From assembly GCF_024297145.1 (NCBI RefSeq), contig NZ_JANCTC010000003.1:62001-126000 (forward strand): DNA of 64,000 nucleotides, written 5' to 3'. The translations under genes were made by a program, and so were the position numbers. How positions within the stretch are numbered: the first letter of the stretch is position 1; the number at the start of each line of letters is the position of its first letter. Of this stretch, positions 49,768 through 59,098 are shown one piece after another. Source of the stretch: Mesorhizobium sp. LMG 17147 (GTDB taxonomy: Bacteria; Pseudomonadota; Alphaproteobacteria; Rhizobiales; Rhizobiaceae). The notes beneath the pieces are model-generated. The model was given only the letters and a program-made list of their open reading frames with translations, was not told the origin of the DNA and made no database searches.

Positions 49768-50154
49768 GACCGGTCCCCAAAACGGAAAGCTGGATTGTGG
49801 TAATCGTGGCAGCAAGTGAGCGCAAGCGCCGCTTCGCCATGGCTTTTGCTGCGCTGCAGCATCCGACCCCTTGCATTCCGAAGCGAACTGGGCCATATGC
49901 GGCGGCATAGGCGCTTGGGCCGGGACACTCCGGCCTTCTCGACGAATGAGACTGGTTGCGTCTGTTTTCCCTCTTCCCGTCATATCGGCAAGGTGGCGAA
50001 AAAGCCCCGTGGCATGAAGCCTGCGGGCACGACAGCGCAGCCGTGTGGACGATGACGTCCGCCCGCCTTGTCGTTTCATGACAATTTTCGACGGCAGGTT
50101 GCGCCCTGCCGCCATCGATGTTTGCGGCCAGAAGCCGCATGAAAGAAGAACATT
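49768..50154. other. Divergent intergenic region pccB / helicase
   Basis: These 387 nt hold no credible gene. They must contain promoters for both divergent genes, but no convincing -35/-10 pair was found. A hairpin CGGCAGG (50092-50098) / CCTGCCG (50105-50111) lies 43 nt before the helicase start. Confidence 0.4.
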
Positions 50155-51576
50155 TTGACCAATGAAAACACTTTGACCGGTGAGAACACTGGGGAACTGA
50201 CCGGTTTCGCCGCACTTGGAATTAGCGGTGCACTGCTCAAGGCCACCCATGCCGCCGGCTTTACCGATCCCAAGCCGATTCAGGCGCAGGCTATCCCGCC
50301 GCAGCTCGAAGGCCGCGACATTTTCGGCATCGCCCAGACCGGCTCGGGCAAGACCGCGGCGTTCGCGCTGCCGATCCTGTCGAAGATCATCGCGCTTGGC
50401 ACCAAGCGCCGGCCGAAGACGGCTCGTGCGCTGATCCTGGCGCCGACGCGCGAGCTCGCCGTACAGATCGAGGACACCATCAAGATTCTCGCTAAGGGCG
50501 CACATGTCTCGACCGCGCTGGTGCTTGGCGGCGTCTCGCGCTTCAGCCAGGTCAAGAAGGTTGCACCCGGCGTCGACATCCTGATCGCCACGCCTGGCCG
50601 GCTGACCGATCTGGTGCGTGAGGGCGATCTCGTACTTGCCGACACCAAATGGCTGGTGCTCGACGAAGGCGACCGCATGCTCGACATGGGCTTCATCAAC
50701 GACGTCAAGCGCATCGCCAGGGCGACGGCGCCGGACCGTCAGACGGTGCTGTTCTCGGCGACCATGCCGGCCGAAATCGCCGAGCTGGCGAAAGGCTTGC
50801 TGAAGAACCCGATCCGCGTCGAGGTCGCCCCCCACAGCACTGCGGCCGCGGAGATCGTGCAGGGCGTCGTCTTTGCCCGCACCAAGCAGAAACGTCAGGT
50901 GTTGTCGGCGATGCTCGCCGACGAGGCGATGAAGTCCGTTATCATCTTTTCGCGCACCAAGCATGGTGCCGACAGGGTGACCAAGGACCTCGAGCGCGAC
51001 GGCTTCAAGGCCGCCGTTATCCACGGCAACAAGTCGCAGAATGCCCGCCAGAAGGCGCTCAACGATTTCCGCGAAGGCTCGGTGCGAATTCTCGTGGCGA
51101 CCGACATTGCAGCACGCGGCATCGATGTGCCCGGCATTAGCCATGTGGTGAATTTCGATCTGCCGGACGAGGCGGAGAGCTATGTCCACCGCATCGGCCG
51201 CACCGGCCGTAACGGCATGGATGGCATCGCCATCACGCTTTGCGACCCTTCGGAAAACGCCAAGCTGCGCCAGGTCGAGCGTATCATCCGCACCAAGCTG
51301 CCGATCGTTGCCGATCATCTCGGCAGCCCCGATCCGCAGCGCAATCCGGCCGAGAAGAACGAGCGCAGCTTCGAGCCGGCCAACGATCGCAACGACCACA
51401 ACGGCCGTCGCGACGGCAGGCGTCCCGGCGGCGCCAACAACGGCTTCGCCAAGAAGCGTTTCGGCGGCGACAAGCCGGCCTTTGCGGGCGACCGCAAGCC
51501 GGAAGGCGCCAAGCCCTTCAAGGGCAACAACAAGCGCCGCTTCGGCGGCAAGCGGCCGGCTGCGCGGGCGGCATGA
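50155..51576 (+). CDS. DEAD-box RNA helicase with a DEGD motif II
   Basis: ATP-dependent RNA helicase, 473 residues, RhlE/CsdA-like. Q-motif [13 protein letters not shown], motif [21 protein letters not shown], motif III SAT, ARGID and HRIGRTGR are all present. Motif II reads DEGD in [14 protein letters not shown] rather than DEAD (codons GAC GAA GGC GAC). The C-terminus is a disordered Arg/Gly/Asn-rich tail usual for RNA binding. No ATG or GTG is in frame before the Q-motif; the most likely start is TTG at 50155, with another TTG at 50173. Confidence 0.93.
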   Translation: MTNENTLTGENTGELTGFAALGISGALLKATHAAGFTDPKPIQAQAIPPQLEGRDIFGIAQTGSGKTAAFALPILSKIIALGTKRRPKTARALILAPTRELAVQIEDTIKILAKGAHVSTALVLGGVSRFSQVKKVAPGVDILIATPGRLTDLVREGDLVLADTKWLVLDEGDRMLDMGFINDVKRIARATAPDRQTVLFSATMPAEIAELAKGLLKNPIRVEVAPHSTAAAEIVQGVVFARTKQKRQVLSAMLADEAMKSVIIFSRTKHGADRVTKDLERDGFKAAVIHGNKSQNARQKALNDFREGSVRILVATDIAARGIDVPGISHVVNFDLPDEAESYVHRIGRTGRNGMDGIAITLCDPSENAKLRQVERIIRTKLPIVADHLGSPDPQRNPAEKNERSFEPANDRNDHNGRRDGRRPGGANNGFAKKRFGGDKPAFAGDRKPEGAKPFKGNNKRRFGGKRPAARAA

Positions 51577-51625
51577 CCTGACCGTTTTGCGTCCGGCCAA
51601 GCCTGGCTTGGTTACTCACGATTGA

Positions 51626-51660
51626 AAAGGGCGACCGGAGTGACGCTTCGGTCGCCCTTT
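51626..51660 (+). terminator. Terminator of the helicase gene
   Basis: AAAGGGCGACCG (51626-51637) pairs with CGGTCGCCCTTT (51649-51660), and the stem extends three more pairs into the loop. It lies 50 nt after the stop. The right arm ends in T but only a few follow. Confidence 0.8.
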
Positions 51661-51812
51661 GCTTGAGGCCTTTGGTTTACTTCACCACCGCCTCGACCCA
51701 CACGACAATCCGCTGCGCGAGGGAAGCCGTGGTCGATGGCGCGAGCGCGTCGCCGGCAATGACGTGGCGCCCCAGCGACCCGCAAACACGATCCGTCGCC
51801 GCGTCACCGATC

Positions 51813-52634
51813 CTATTCGACCGGTGGCTTGCGGTCGAAATTCAGCGGCCGCGCATTCCAGCGGGTGACCGTGCTGATCACCCATCGGCAGAACGGCCTC
51901 GGCAGCATCCTGAGCAGCTTCAGCGTCCAGCTCAGGCGGCGTGGGAAAGTGACTTCGAAGCCGCCGCATTCGATGCCTTGCGCGATACGGCGCGAGGCCA
52001 GGTTGACCGGCATCAAGCCCGGCATCGGCAGGAAGTTCTTCTCAGTCAGCCGCGTGTCGACAAAGCCCGGATTAATCACCTGGATGCGGACGTTCATTTT
52101 GTCGAAATCGTATTTCAGCGACTCGGCCAGGATATTGACTGCCGCCTTGGTGCCGCCATAGGCGGCGGTAGTGGGCCAGCCGAAATAGGCGGTGACCGAA
52201 CCGATCAGCACGACATGGCCGCGCGAGCGCACGCGCATGCGTTCGATGACCGGCACCAGGCCATTGATGATGCCGAAATAATTGACTTCGAAAGACCGAC
52301 GGAAATTGCGCGCGACAAGATCCTCGCCCGGCGTTGCGATATAGCTTCCCGCGTTGAACACTGCCAACACGATCGGACCGAGATTTTTCTCGATCGCTGC
52401 AACCGTCTCTGCCATGCGTTTTTCGTCGGTCACGTCGCAAGGAAAGGCTGCGACACGCCCCGACATCTGCGCCGTTTCGACGATGAGCGTATCGATCGGA
52501 TGGTCATCGGGCGCAGTCACCGCGATGACATAGCCCTGAGCGGCAAGATCCTTGGCCAGCGAACGGCCGATACCGCTGCTGCCGCCCGTAATCCAGGCGA
52601 CGCCATGCTTCGGATTGGCCCGATAGAGTGTCAT
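51813..52634 (-). CDS. Short-chain dehydrogenase/reductase
   Basis: A 273-residue NAD(P)-dependent oxidoreductase. The cofactor motif TGGSSGIG is at residues 16-23, NAG at 94-96, Ser146, and the catalytic Tyr159-x3-Lys163 in AYGGTKAAV. Residue choice after the second strand (TAPDDHP) does not settle NADH or NADPH. The C-terminus (RMLPRPFCRWVISTVTRWN) is hydrophobic and basic. The substrate is unknown. It is convergent with the helicase gene and divergent from cysteine synthase. Confidence 0.88.
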   Translation of the reverse strand: MTLYRANPKHGVAWITGGSSGIGRSLAKDLAAQGYVIAVTAPDDHPIDTLIVETAQMSGRVAAFPCDVTDEKRMAETVAAIEKNLGPIVLAVFNAGSYIATPGEDLVARNFRRSFEVNYFGIINGLVPVIERMRVRSRGHVVLIGSVTAYFGWPTTAAYGGTKAAVNILAESLKYDFDKMNVRIQVINPGFVDTRLTEKNFLPMPGLMPVNLASRRIAQGIECGGFEVTFPRRLSWTLKLLRMLPRPFCRWVISTVTRWNARPLNFDRKPPVE

Positions 52635-52848
52635 GCTGCGCCCCGCCGGCTCTACTTAACCTGCGCTCTACCGGTGAAGAAATCGAATGAAAAGAGTGCT
52701 TTTCGGTACATCGTTGAAATGAATACCGGCTGGACGCCCCTGGGTGCAGGAATTGCAGTGTGCGAATGCGACTGGACCAGGCAAATTCTTGCCTTGAAAC
52801 CGAAGCTTCGGGTTTCTAGGGTTTCGCCGCACCCACAAAGGAATCTCC

Positions 52849-53883
52849 ATGCCCCGTTCTGTGATCGACGTGATCGGCAACACGCCCCTGATCCGCCTCA
52901 ACAAGGCCTCGGAAGCAACCGGCTGCGAGATCCTGGGCAAGGCCGAATTCATGAATCCCGGGCAGTCGGTCAAGGACCGCGCCGGCCTGTTTATCATCCG
53001 CGATGCGGAGCAGCGCGGGTTGCTGCGGCCCGGCGGCGTCATCGTCGAGGGGACGGCCGGAAATACCGGCATCGGCTTGACACTGGTTGCCAAGGCGCTC
53101 GGCTACCGCACGGTGATCGTCATTCCCGACACCCAGAGCCAGGAGAAGAAGGATACAATCAAACTGCTCGGCGCCGAGCTGATCGAAGTGCCCGCGGTGC
53201 CTTACAAGAACCCGAACAACTACGTGAAGCTGTCGGGCCGGCTGGCCGAGCAGATGGCGAAGACCGAGCCGAACGGCGCGATCTGGGCCAACCAGTTCGA
53301 CAATGTCGCCAACCGTGACGGCCATATCCGCACTACGGCCGAAGAAATCTGGAACCAGACCGATGGCAAGGTGGATGGTTTCGTGTCGGCGGTCGGTTCC
53401 GGCGGCACTCTGGCAGGCGTCGGTTTCGGGCTGAAGGCCAAGAACAGCCAAGTCAAGATAGCGCTGGCCGATCCGCTGGGGGCTGCGCTCTATTCCTTCT
53501 ACACCAGCGGCGAGCTGAAATCCGAGGGCAGTTCGATCACCGAAGGCATCGGGCAGGGGCGGATCACCGCCAATCTCCAAGGCTTTACACCCGATTTTGC
53601 TTTCCAGATCCCCGACGAGGACGCACTGCCGATCATATTCGACCTGATCCAGGAGGAGGGGCTTTGCGTTGGCGGTTCGACCGGCATCAACATTGCCGGC
53701 GCCATTCGCCTGGCGCGCGAGCTAGGCCCCGGCCACACCATCGTGACCATGCTTTGCGACTACGGCACGCGCTACCAGTCGAAGCTGTTCAATCCTGAAT
53801 TCCTGCGCGAAAAGAAGCTGCCGGTGCCGGGGTGGATGGAGCAACAGAGCACGATTTCGGTACCGTTCGAAAGGGTTGCGTGA
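52849..53883 (+). CDS. cysK: Cysteine synthase A-type PLP enzyme
   Basis: O-acetylserine sulfhydrylase-type enzyme making cysteine, 344 residues. The PLP lysine is Lys42 in NPGQSVKDRAG; the phosphate-binding loop GSGGTLAGVG and the substrate loop EGTAGNTGIGLTLVA are intact. It starts after AAGGAATCTCC. Its stop shares one base with the alaX ATG, so it leads a probable operon cysK-alaX-sseA-GNAT. Confidence 0.9.
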   Translation: MPRSVIDVIGNTPLIRLNKASEATGCEILGKAEFMNPGQSVKDRAGLFIIRDAEQRGLLRPGGVIVEGTAGNTGIGLTLVAKALGYRTVIVIPDTQSQEKKDTIKLLGAELIEVPAVPYKNPNNYVKLSGRLAEQMAKTEPNGAIWANQFDNVANRDGHIRTTAEEIWNQTDGKVDGFVSAVGSGGTLAGVGFGLKAKNSQVKIALADPLGAALYSFYTSGELKSEGSSITEGIGQGRITANLQGFTPDFAFQIPDEDALPIIFDLIQEEGLCVGGSTGINIAGAIRLARELGPGHTIVTMLCDYGTRYQSKLFNPEFLREKKLPVPGWMEQQSTISVPFERVA

Positions 53884-54626
53884 TGGCGCACAAGACCGAA
53901 GCGCTGTTTCGTGACGACGCCTATCTGGGGACGGCCGACGCCACTGTCGTCGCAGTCAACGATCGCGGCGGCATCATTCTGGACCGGACGGTGTTTTACG
54001 CCACGTCGGGCGGGCAGCCGGGCGACACCGGCAGCCTCGAGCGCGCCGACGGCACCGGCATAGCGATTGCCGCTACGATCACCGGCGAAACCAAGGACGA
54101 GATCATCCATGTGCCGGCGCTGGAGCAGGCAGTTCCAAAGGTGGGCGAGCGCATGCGGCTCGCCATCGACTGGCCGCGGCGGCAGTTGCTGATGCGCATG
54201 CATTCTGCCTGCCACCTGCTTACCGTCGTCTGCCCGTTCCCGATCACCGGCGCCGCGGTTTCCGAGGACGACAGCCGTATCGATTTCGACATCCCGGACG
54301 CCGGCTTTACCAAGGAAGACGTGACGGCCAGACTGATGGAGCTGGTGCGGGCCGACCACCCGATCTTCACCCGGCTCATTTCCGACGAGGAACTGGCATC
54401 CAATCCGGGCCTGGTGAAATCCAAGAATGTGCGGCCTCCGGCTGGCACGGGAAAGATCCGATTGGTCTGCATCGGCGAGAACGCCTCGATCGACAGCCAG
54501 CCTTGCGGCGGCACCCATGTAAAGAGCACCGGCGAAATCGGCGAGATCCATATCGGCAAGATCGAGAAGAAGGGCCGCGAGAACCGGCGCTTCCGCATTC
54601 GCTTTGGTCCTATGCCGCCAGCCTGA
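53883..54626 (+). CDS. alaX: Alanyl-tRNA editing protein AlaX-like
   Basis: A trans-editing hydrolase that removes wrongly attached amino acids (typically Ser) from tRNA-Ala; 247 residues. The GGQPGDTG loop is at residues 43-50. Zinc ligands are His107 and His111 (MHSACH) and Cys208 and His212 (QPCGGTHV). The start at 53883 overlaps the cysK TGA by one base. Placement between cysteine synthase and a sulfurtransferase is notable. Confidence 0.9.
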   Translation: MAHKTEALFRDDAYLGTADATVVAVNDRGGIILDRTVFYATSGGQPGDTGSLERADGTGIAIAATITGETKDEIIHVPALEQAVPKVGERMRLAIDWPRRQLLMRMHSACHLLTVVCPFPITGAAVSEDDSRIDFDIPDAGFTKEDVTARLMELVRADHPIFTRLISDEELASNPGLVKSKNVRPPAGTGKIRLVCIGENASIDSQPCGGTHVKSTGEIGEIHIGKIEKKGRENRRFRIRFGPMPPA

Positions 54627-54661
54627 TATAGGACTGCGACAGGCGGGACAGGAGAGAAAAG

Positions 54662-55513
54662 ATGGCCGACGACAGTCCTTTCACCATCGATGCCGATTGG
54701 TTGCAAAAGCAGCTCGGCAAGCCCGGCCTGACGATTGTCGACGCGTCCTGGTATCTGCCGGCCCAAAAGCGCGACGCGCGCGCGGAGTATGACGCAGCGC
54801 ATATTCCAGGCGCCCGCTTCCTTGACCAGGATGCGGTTTCGGACCCCGACGTGGCTCTGCCGCACACGCTGCCGTCGCCGCAGCATTTCGCGCAATATGT
54901 CGGCGCGATGGGTATTTCGGCCGATGACACGATTGTTGTCTATGACGGGCCAGGGTTCTTTTCTGCACCGCGCGCCTGGTGGTTGTTTCGCGTCATGGGC
55001 GTATTCCAGGTCTATATTCTCGACGGCGGCTTCGACCGTTGGAAAGCCGCCGGACGGCCGGTGACGGCGGAGCCGACGAAGATCGCGCCTTGCGTGTTTT
55101 ATGCCAACTTCGATGCCGCCCGCGTCGCCAGCCTTGCCGATATGCGCCGGATCGTCGAGACGGGGGAGAGCCAGATCGCCGACGCGCGCTCGCCTGGCCG
55201 TTTTGCCGGCACCGAGCCGGAGCCGCGCCCCGGCATCCGCTCCGGTCATATGCCGGGCGCGCACAACGTGCCGTTTTCGGCGCTTTCGGAAAACGGCGAA
55301 TTGTTGCCAAAGGACAGGCTACGCAACGTGATCGAAGGAGCGGGCATCGACCTGTCGAAGCCGGTCGTCACCTCCTGCGGGTCGGGCGTCACCGCGGCAG
55401 CCATCACGCTGGCTTTGGAGACGCTTGGCCATGCCGACAACAGGCTTTATGACGGTTCGTGGACCGAATGGGGCGGGCTTTCCGACACGCCCGTCGTGAC
55501 GGGCAAGGACTGA
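54662..55513 (+). CDS. sseA: 3-mercaptopyruvate sulfurtransferase
   Basis: Two-domain rhodanese, 283 residues. The inactive N-terminal domain (to about 130) has YDAAHIPGARFLDQDAVSD; the active domain has Cys239 in SCGSGVT, the loop typical of mercaptopyruvate rather than thiosulfate sulfurtransferases. It follows alaX by 35 nt with GGAGAG before the ATG. Confidence 0.93.
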   Translation: MADDSPFTIDADWLQKQLGKPGLTIVDASWYLPAQKRDARAEYDAAHIPGARFLDQDAVSDPDVALPHTLPSPQHFAQYVGAMGISADDTIVVYDGPGFFSAPRAWWLFRVMGVFQVYILDGGFDRWKAAGRPVTAEPTKIAPCVFYANFDAARVASLADMRRIVETGESQIADARSPGRFAGTEPEPRPGIRSGHMPGAHNVPFSALSENGELLPKDRLRNVIEGAGIDLSKPVVTSCGSGVTAAAITLALETLGHADNRLYDGSWTEWGGLSDTPVVTGKD

Positions 55514-55518
55514 CGGTG

Positions 55519-56082
55519 ATGGAAGACGGATCGCTGGAAGACATCGACGTCACCGTGACGTTTCTCGAAATGCATGTGCCGCCTGCCTATTCGCCGCCGC
55601 TGCCGTACAACCGCCAGATCGCACTGCTCAAGACCAAAGACATTCCGCTGCATTTCTATCGCTATTTGATGGATCGGGTCGGCCGCAAATGGCACTGGGT
55701 CAATGTGTTGAGGCTGAACGACGAGGAGCTTGCGGCGGGCATCCACCGCGAGGACCGTGACATCAGGGTGCTTTATCTGGATGGTGCGCCGGCCGGGTTC
55801 TTCGACCTCAAGCCGCATTTGCCGGAGGAAGTCGAACTCGCTTATTTCGGAATGATGGAGCACGCGACCGGGCAGGGCATCGGCCGCTGGTTCCTCGGTG
55901 CGGCAATCGCCGCGGCGTGGTCGCACGGGCCAAGGCGGGTAACCGTGCAAACCTGTACCCTCGATCACCCAGCAGCACTGCCGCTCTATCAAAAACTAGG
56001 CTTTACGCCAGTGGCGCAAAAAAAAGAGGTCGTACATCCGATGTCTTTCGCCGAGCGCGCGGCCAGCGTCATGCGGCCCTGA
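55519..56082 (+). CDS. GNAT-family N-acetyltransferase
   Basis: A 187-residue acetyltransferase. The acetyl-CoA motif is GQGIGRWFLGAAIAAAW near residues 119-135, with VQTCTLDHPAALPLYQKLGF as the following conserved block. The start is ATG 55519, or the GTG just before it at 55516. It lies 5 nt after sseA, so probably in the same operon. The acceptor substrate is unknown. Confidence 0.88.
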   Translation: MEDGSLEDIDVTVTFLEMHVPPAYSPPLPYNRQIALLKTKDIPLHFYRYLMDRVGRKWHWVNVLRLNDEELAAGIHREDRDIRVLYLDGAPAGFFDLKPHLPEEVELAYFGMMEHATGQGIGRWFLGAAIAAAWSHGPRRVTVQTCTLDHPAALPLYQKLGFTPVAQKKEVVHPMSFAERAASVMRP

Positions 56083-56227
56083 TTTCAGGCCCGTTCATCC
56101 AGGCTTCAGCTTGTCGTTGCCACGCCCAGGGTCTGGATCAACACTCAAATGTGTGTCCGACTTGTATGAGCCTAGCACTTTCCATATCGCTGTCGTCTAA
56201 AAACCGATGGTGATGGAGGATCGCACG

Positions 56228-57034
56228 ATGACAATACGGGTGGTAATGGCCGGCGCGACGGGCTGGGTCGGCAAGGCGCTGGTTCCGGCGATCGGGGCGC
56301 AAGGCGACATGGCGCTGGCCGGGGCCGTGTCACGCAGCGGCGCTGGGCAGGATTCCGGTCTGCTGGTTGGCATGCCGGCTAATGGTATTGTCGTTTCGGC
56401 TTCGCTGGCCGAGGCGCTGGAGGCGCCGTCGGACGTACTGGTCGACTTCACCAAGCCGCATGTCGTGAAAGACCATGTGCTGCTCGCCATCGACAAGGGA
56501 CGGCACGCTGTGATCGGCACATCGGGACTGGGTGCTGCCGACTATGCCGACATCGATGCTGCGGCGCGCGCCAACGGCGTCGGCGTCGTTGCCGCCGGCA
56601 ACTTTTCCATCACCGCCACGCTGATGAAGCGGTTTGCACTTATGGCGGCAAAATACGTGCCGGATGTCGAGGTCATCGATTATGCCAGTGCAAAGAAGCC
56701 CGACGCGCCCTCCGGTACCGCACGGGAGCTTGCTGAGGCGCTGGCCGACATCCGCAAGGCCTCAACGGCAAAGCCGGTTTCCGAGGTCTCTGGCGTGCCG
56801 GCTACACGCGGGGGTGCGGTCGGCGCAGGCGAGGGGGTGCAAGTGCACGCGCTTCGCCTGCCGTCCTACATCCTGTCCTGCGAGGCGCTGTTCGGCCTGC
56901 CAGACGAGCGGCTGACCATCCGCCATGACGCCGGCTCGTCCGCGGCACCCTATGTGGCGGGCACGCTGCTCGCCATCAGACGGGTACAGCAGATCAAGGG
57001 TCTGGTTCGCGGTCTCGACGCGCTGATGGACTGA
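56228..57034 (+). CDS. dapB: Dihydrodipicolinate reductase-family protein with an altered active site
   Basis: A 268-residue protein of the DapB fold. The start at 56228 follows GGAGG at an ideal distance. The N-terminal Rossmann motif AGATGWVGKALV, DVLVDFTKP, AAGNFSITATLMKRF and KKPDAPSGTA place it in the family. The usual catalytic stretch AHHRHK is YASAKK here: the catalytic His is Ala153, the second is Ser154, and the lysine is kept as Lys157. So it may be a divergent DapB or an enzyme with another function. A canonical copy elsewhere in the genome would fit the second view. Confidence 0.75.
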   Translation: MTIRVVMAGATGWVGKALVPAIGAQGDMALAGAVSRSGAGQDSGLLVGMPANGIVVSASLAEALEAPSDVLVDFTKPHVVKDHVLLAIDKGRHAVIGTSGLGAADYADIDAAARANGVGVVAAGNFSITATLMKRFALMAAKYVPDVEVIDYASAKKPDAPSGTARELAEALADIRKASTAKPVSEVSGVPATRGGAVGAGEGVQVHALRLPSYILSCEALFGLPDERLTIRHDAGSSAAPYVAGTLLAIRRVQQIKGLVRGLDALMD

Positions 57035-57111
57035 TCCATTTCGGCAGGAATCGGGTGGGAAGCTCTGTCTTGCGAGCATAATTTCCGGTCAACGACACCG
57101 GAGATTTTGCC

Positions 57112-57579
57112 ATGACGATAAGATTCAAAGCCTTGCCAACCGATGCGGTCCGGGCACTTCAGCGCGGCGGGGCGGATGCTTATGGCCTGATGCCAGAGCG
57201 GCAGATTTCGGACGGCGACGGCGTGCCTTGCCGTCATTGCTTGAAGAATGTTGCTGCGGGAGAAGCCTATCTTGTTCTGGCCTATCGGCCTTTTCCGGAG
57301 CTGCAGCCTTATGCCGAAACCGGGCCGATCTTTCTGCATGCGGAAGAATGCGAACGCGCTGCCGAGGTTGAGTTGCTTCCAGAAATGCTCGAAAGCAGCG
57401 ATTACATCGTGCGCGGTTATGGCAAGGACGACCGTATTGTTTACGGTAGCGGCGGCGTCATTCCGACCGACGCCATTGCCGCACGGGCAGAGACGTTGTT
57501 CAAACGCGACGACATTGCCTACGTCCACATCCGCTCGGCCCGCAACAATTGCTATCAGTGCCGGATCGACCGCGCGTAA
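57112..57579 (+). CDS. DUF1203 protein
   Basis: A 155-residue protein of the DUF1203 family. Conserved features are an N-terminal FKALPTDAVRALQRGGADAY, a CRHC pair near residues 41-44 (CRHCLKNVAAGE), PIFLHAEECERA and the C-terminal HIRSARNNCYQCRIDRA. No function is established. The gene is followed by a terminator. Confidence 0.85.
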   Translation: MTIRFKALPTDAVRALQRGGADAYGLMPERQISDGDGVPCRHCLKNVAAGEAYLVLAYRPFPELQPYAETGPIFLHAEECERAAEVELLPEMLESSDYIVRGYGKDDRIVYGSGGVIPTDAIAARAETLFKRDDIAYVHIRSARNNCYQCRIDRA

Positions 57580-57697
57580 CCGAACAGGCTGCACCGGCTT
57601 GGGCCTGTTGCACTCCCGTCGCATACAAGCGGTAGAAAGAGACTGTCGATCGATTTGCCGACCGCGGATGAACCGGCGGAAATCTCGATAACCGAGG

Positions 57698-57723
57698 AAG
57701 CGGGGCTTTGGCTCCGCTTTTTT
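57698..57723 (+). terminator. Terminator after the DUF1203 gene
   Basis: A 9-bp stem (57698-57706 with 57711-57719, one G-T pair) and a 4-nt loop, followed by a run of T to 57723. It lies 118 nt after the stop. Confidence 0.8.
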
Positions 57724-57770
57724 GTTGTCCAGTTATTCCGCGCGCCCGCCACTTTTCAGCTTTCCGACAT

Positions 57771-57800
57771 AGGAAAAACCCGTCGGACGAATCCGACGGG
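57771..57800 (-). terminator. Terminator of ald
   Basis: On the minus strand CCCGTCGGA (57800-57792), loop TTCG, TCCGACGGG (57787-57779) is followed by TTTTTCCT. The stem is perfect and lies 25 nt after the ald stop. Confidence 0.88.
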
Positions 57801-57825
57801 CACTGGAGAGGCAGATTCGGACAGC

Positions 57826-58941
57826 TCAGGCCGCGAGAACGGCCTTCGGCTCGACCAGTTCGTAACCGAGCGCTTCGGCCACCGCGCGATTCGTTATCTT
57901 GCCCTTGTGGACGTTCAGTCCGTTGCGCAGATGGTGGTCGTCTACCAGCGCCTTGAGGCCCTTGTCGGCGAGCTGCAGGCCATAGTGCAGCGTAGCATTG
58001 TTGAGCGCGTGGGCCGAGGTGACCGGCACCGCACCCGGCATGTTGGCGACGCAATAATGGATGATGCCGTCGACTTCATAGGTCGGCTCGGCATGGGTGG
58101 TGGCGTGCGAGGTCTCGAAACAGCCGCCCTGGTCGATGGCGACGTCGACCAGCACGGCACCTTTCTTCATGCCCGACAGCATTTCGCGCGTCACCAGCTT
58201 GGGCGCTGCTGCCCCCGGGATCAGCACGGCGCCGACGACTATGTCAGCCGAAAAACATTCTTCCTCCAGCGCCTCGACGGTCGAGTAGCGGGTGTGAACG
58301 CGGCCGCCAAAGATGTCGTCGAGCTGACGCAGGCGCGGGATCGAGCGGTCGATGATAGTGACGTCGGCGCCGAGGCCGGCCGCCATCCGTGCGGCATGCA
58401 GGCCGACAACGCCGCCGCCGAGCACGGTGACCTTGCCGGGGAGCACGCCGGGCACGCCGCCAAGTAGCACGCCGCGGCCGCCATTGGCCTTTTGCAGCGC
58501 CGTGGCGCCCGCCTGGATCGACAGGCGGCCGGCAACTTCCGACATCGGCGCCAAGAGCGGCAGGCCGCCGCGCTCGTCGGTGACCGTCTCGTAAGCTATC
58601 GCGGTCACGCCGGAGGCCAACAGGCCCTTGGTTTGCTCCGGATCCGGGGCAAGATGTAGATAGGTATAGAGGATCTGGCCGTCGCGGAGCTGAACCCACT
58701 CGTTGGGCTGCGGCTCCTTGACCTTCACGATCATGTCGGACTTGGCAAACACGTCGGCTGCCGTCTTGGCGATCGTGGCGCCGGCAGCGCGATACGCGTT
58801 GTCATCGGCGCCGATGCCTGCACCGGCGCCGGTCTCGACCAGCACCTCATGGCCATGCGCGACATATTCGCGGACCGAGCCCGGTGTCAGGCCGACGCGG
58901 TATTCGTTATTCTTGATTTCCCGGGGGCAACCGACGCGCAT
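57826..58941 (-). CDS. ald: Alanine dehydrogenase
   Basis: Interconverts L-alanine and pyruvate plus ammonia with NAD; 371 residues. The start at 58941 ([20 protein letters not shown]) follows AGGAGAA. The pyruvate-binding Lys75 and catalytic His96 match the positions known from the Mycobacterium enzyme. The NAD loop is [18 protein letters not shown] divergent Lrp/AsnC gene lies 157 nt upstream and is the likely regulator. Confidence 0.96.
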   Translation of the reverse strand: MRVGCPREIKNNEYRVGLTPGSVREYVAHGHEVLVETGAGAGIGADDNAYRAAGATIAKTAADVFAKSDMIVKVKEPQPNEWVQLRDGQILYTYLHLAPDPEQTKGLLASGVTAIAYETVTDERGGLPLLAPMSEVAGRLSIQAGATALQKANGGRGVLLGGVPGVLPGKVTVLGGGVVGLHAARMAAGLGADVTIIDRSIPRLRQLDDIFGGRVHTRYSTVEALEEECFSADIVVGAVLIPGAAAPKLVTREMLSGMKKGAVLVDVAIDQGGCFETSHATTHAEPTYEVDGIIHYCVANMPGAVPVTSAHALNNATLHYGLQLADKGLKALVDDHHLRNGLNVHKGKITNRAVAEALGYELVEPKAVLAA

Positions 58942-59059
58942 CTTTTTTCTCCTGATCCGGCCCTTTGGGGCTCGTTCCCTGTCTAGGGATAGTGAACCAC
59001 GAATCGCTCGATAAGTGTTTGCGAATGCGCTTGCCTGAGAGGCGACTCTTCGATAATCG

Positions 59060-59078
59060 TTGCGCAAAACATTGCAAT
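59060..59078. promoter_or_regulatory. Candidate operator in the ald / Lrp intergenic region
   Basis: The 157-nt space between the divergent ald and Lrp genes contains the palindrome TTGCGCAA (59060-59067) and nearby TTGCAA. Lrp/AsnC proteins bind such A/T-flanked dyads, often several in a row. Pattern recognition only. Confidence 0.3.
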
Positions 59079-59098
59079 TGTCGCAGGAACTCGCAAAA

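Noticed and set aside
50139-50165. An 8-codon upstream frame (MKEEHFDQ) overlapping the helicase start
   Set aside because: It could be a translational leader, but there is no further support and the length is within chance.
49768-51600. N-terminal extension of pccB by about 600 codons
   Set aside because: The extension is antisense to the helicase gene; the conserved PccB N-terminus starts at 49767 after a ribosome site.
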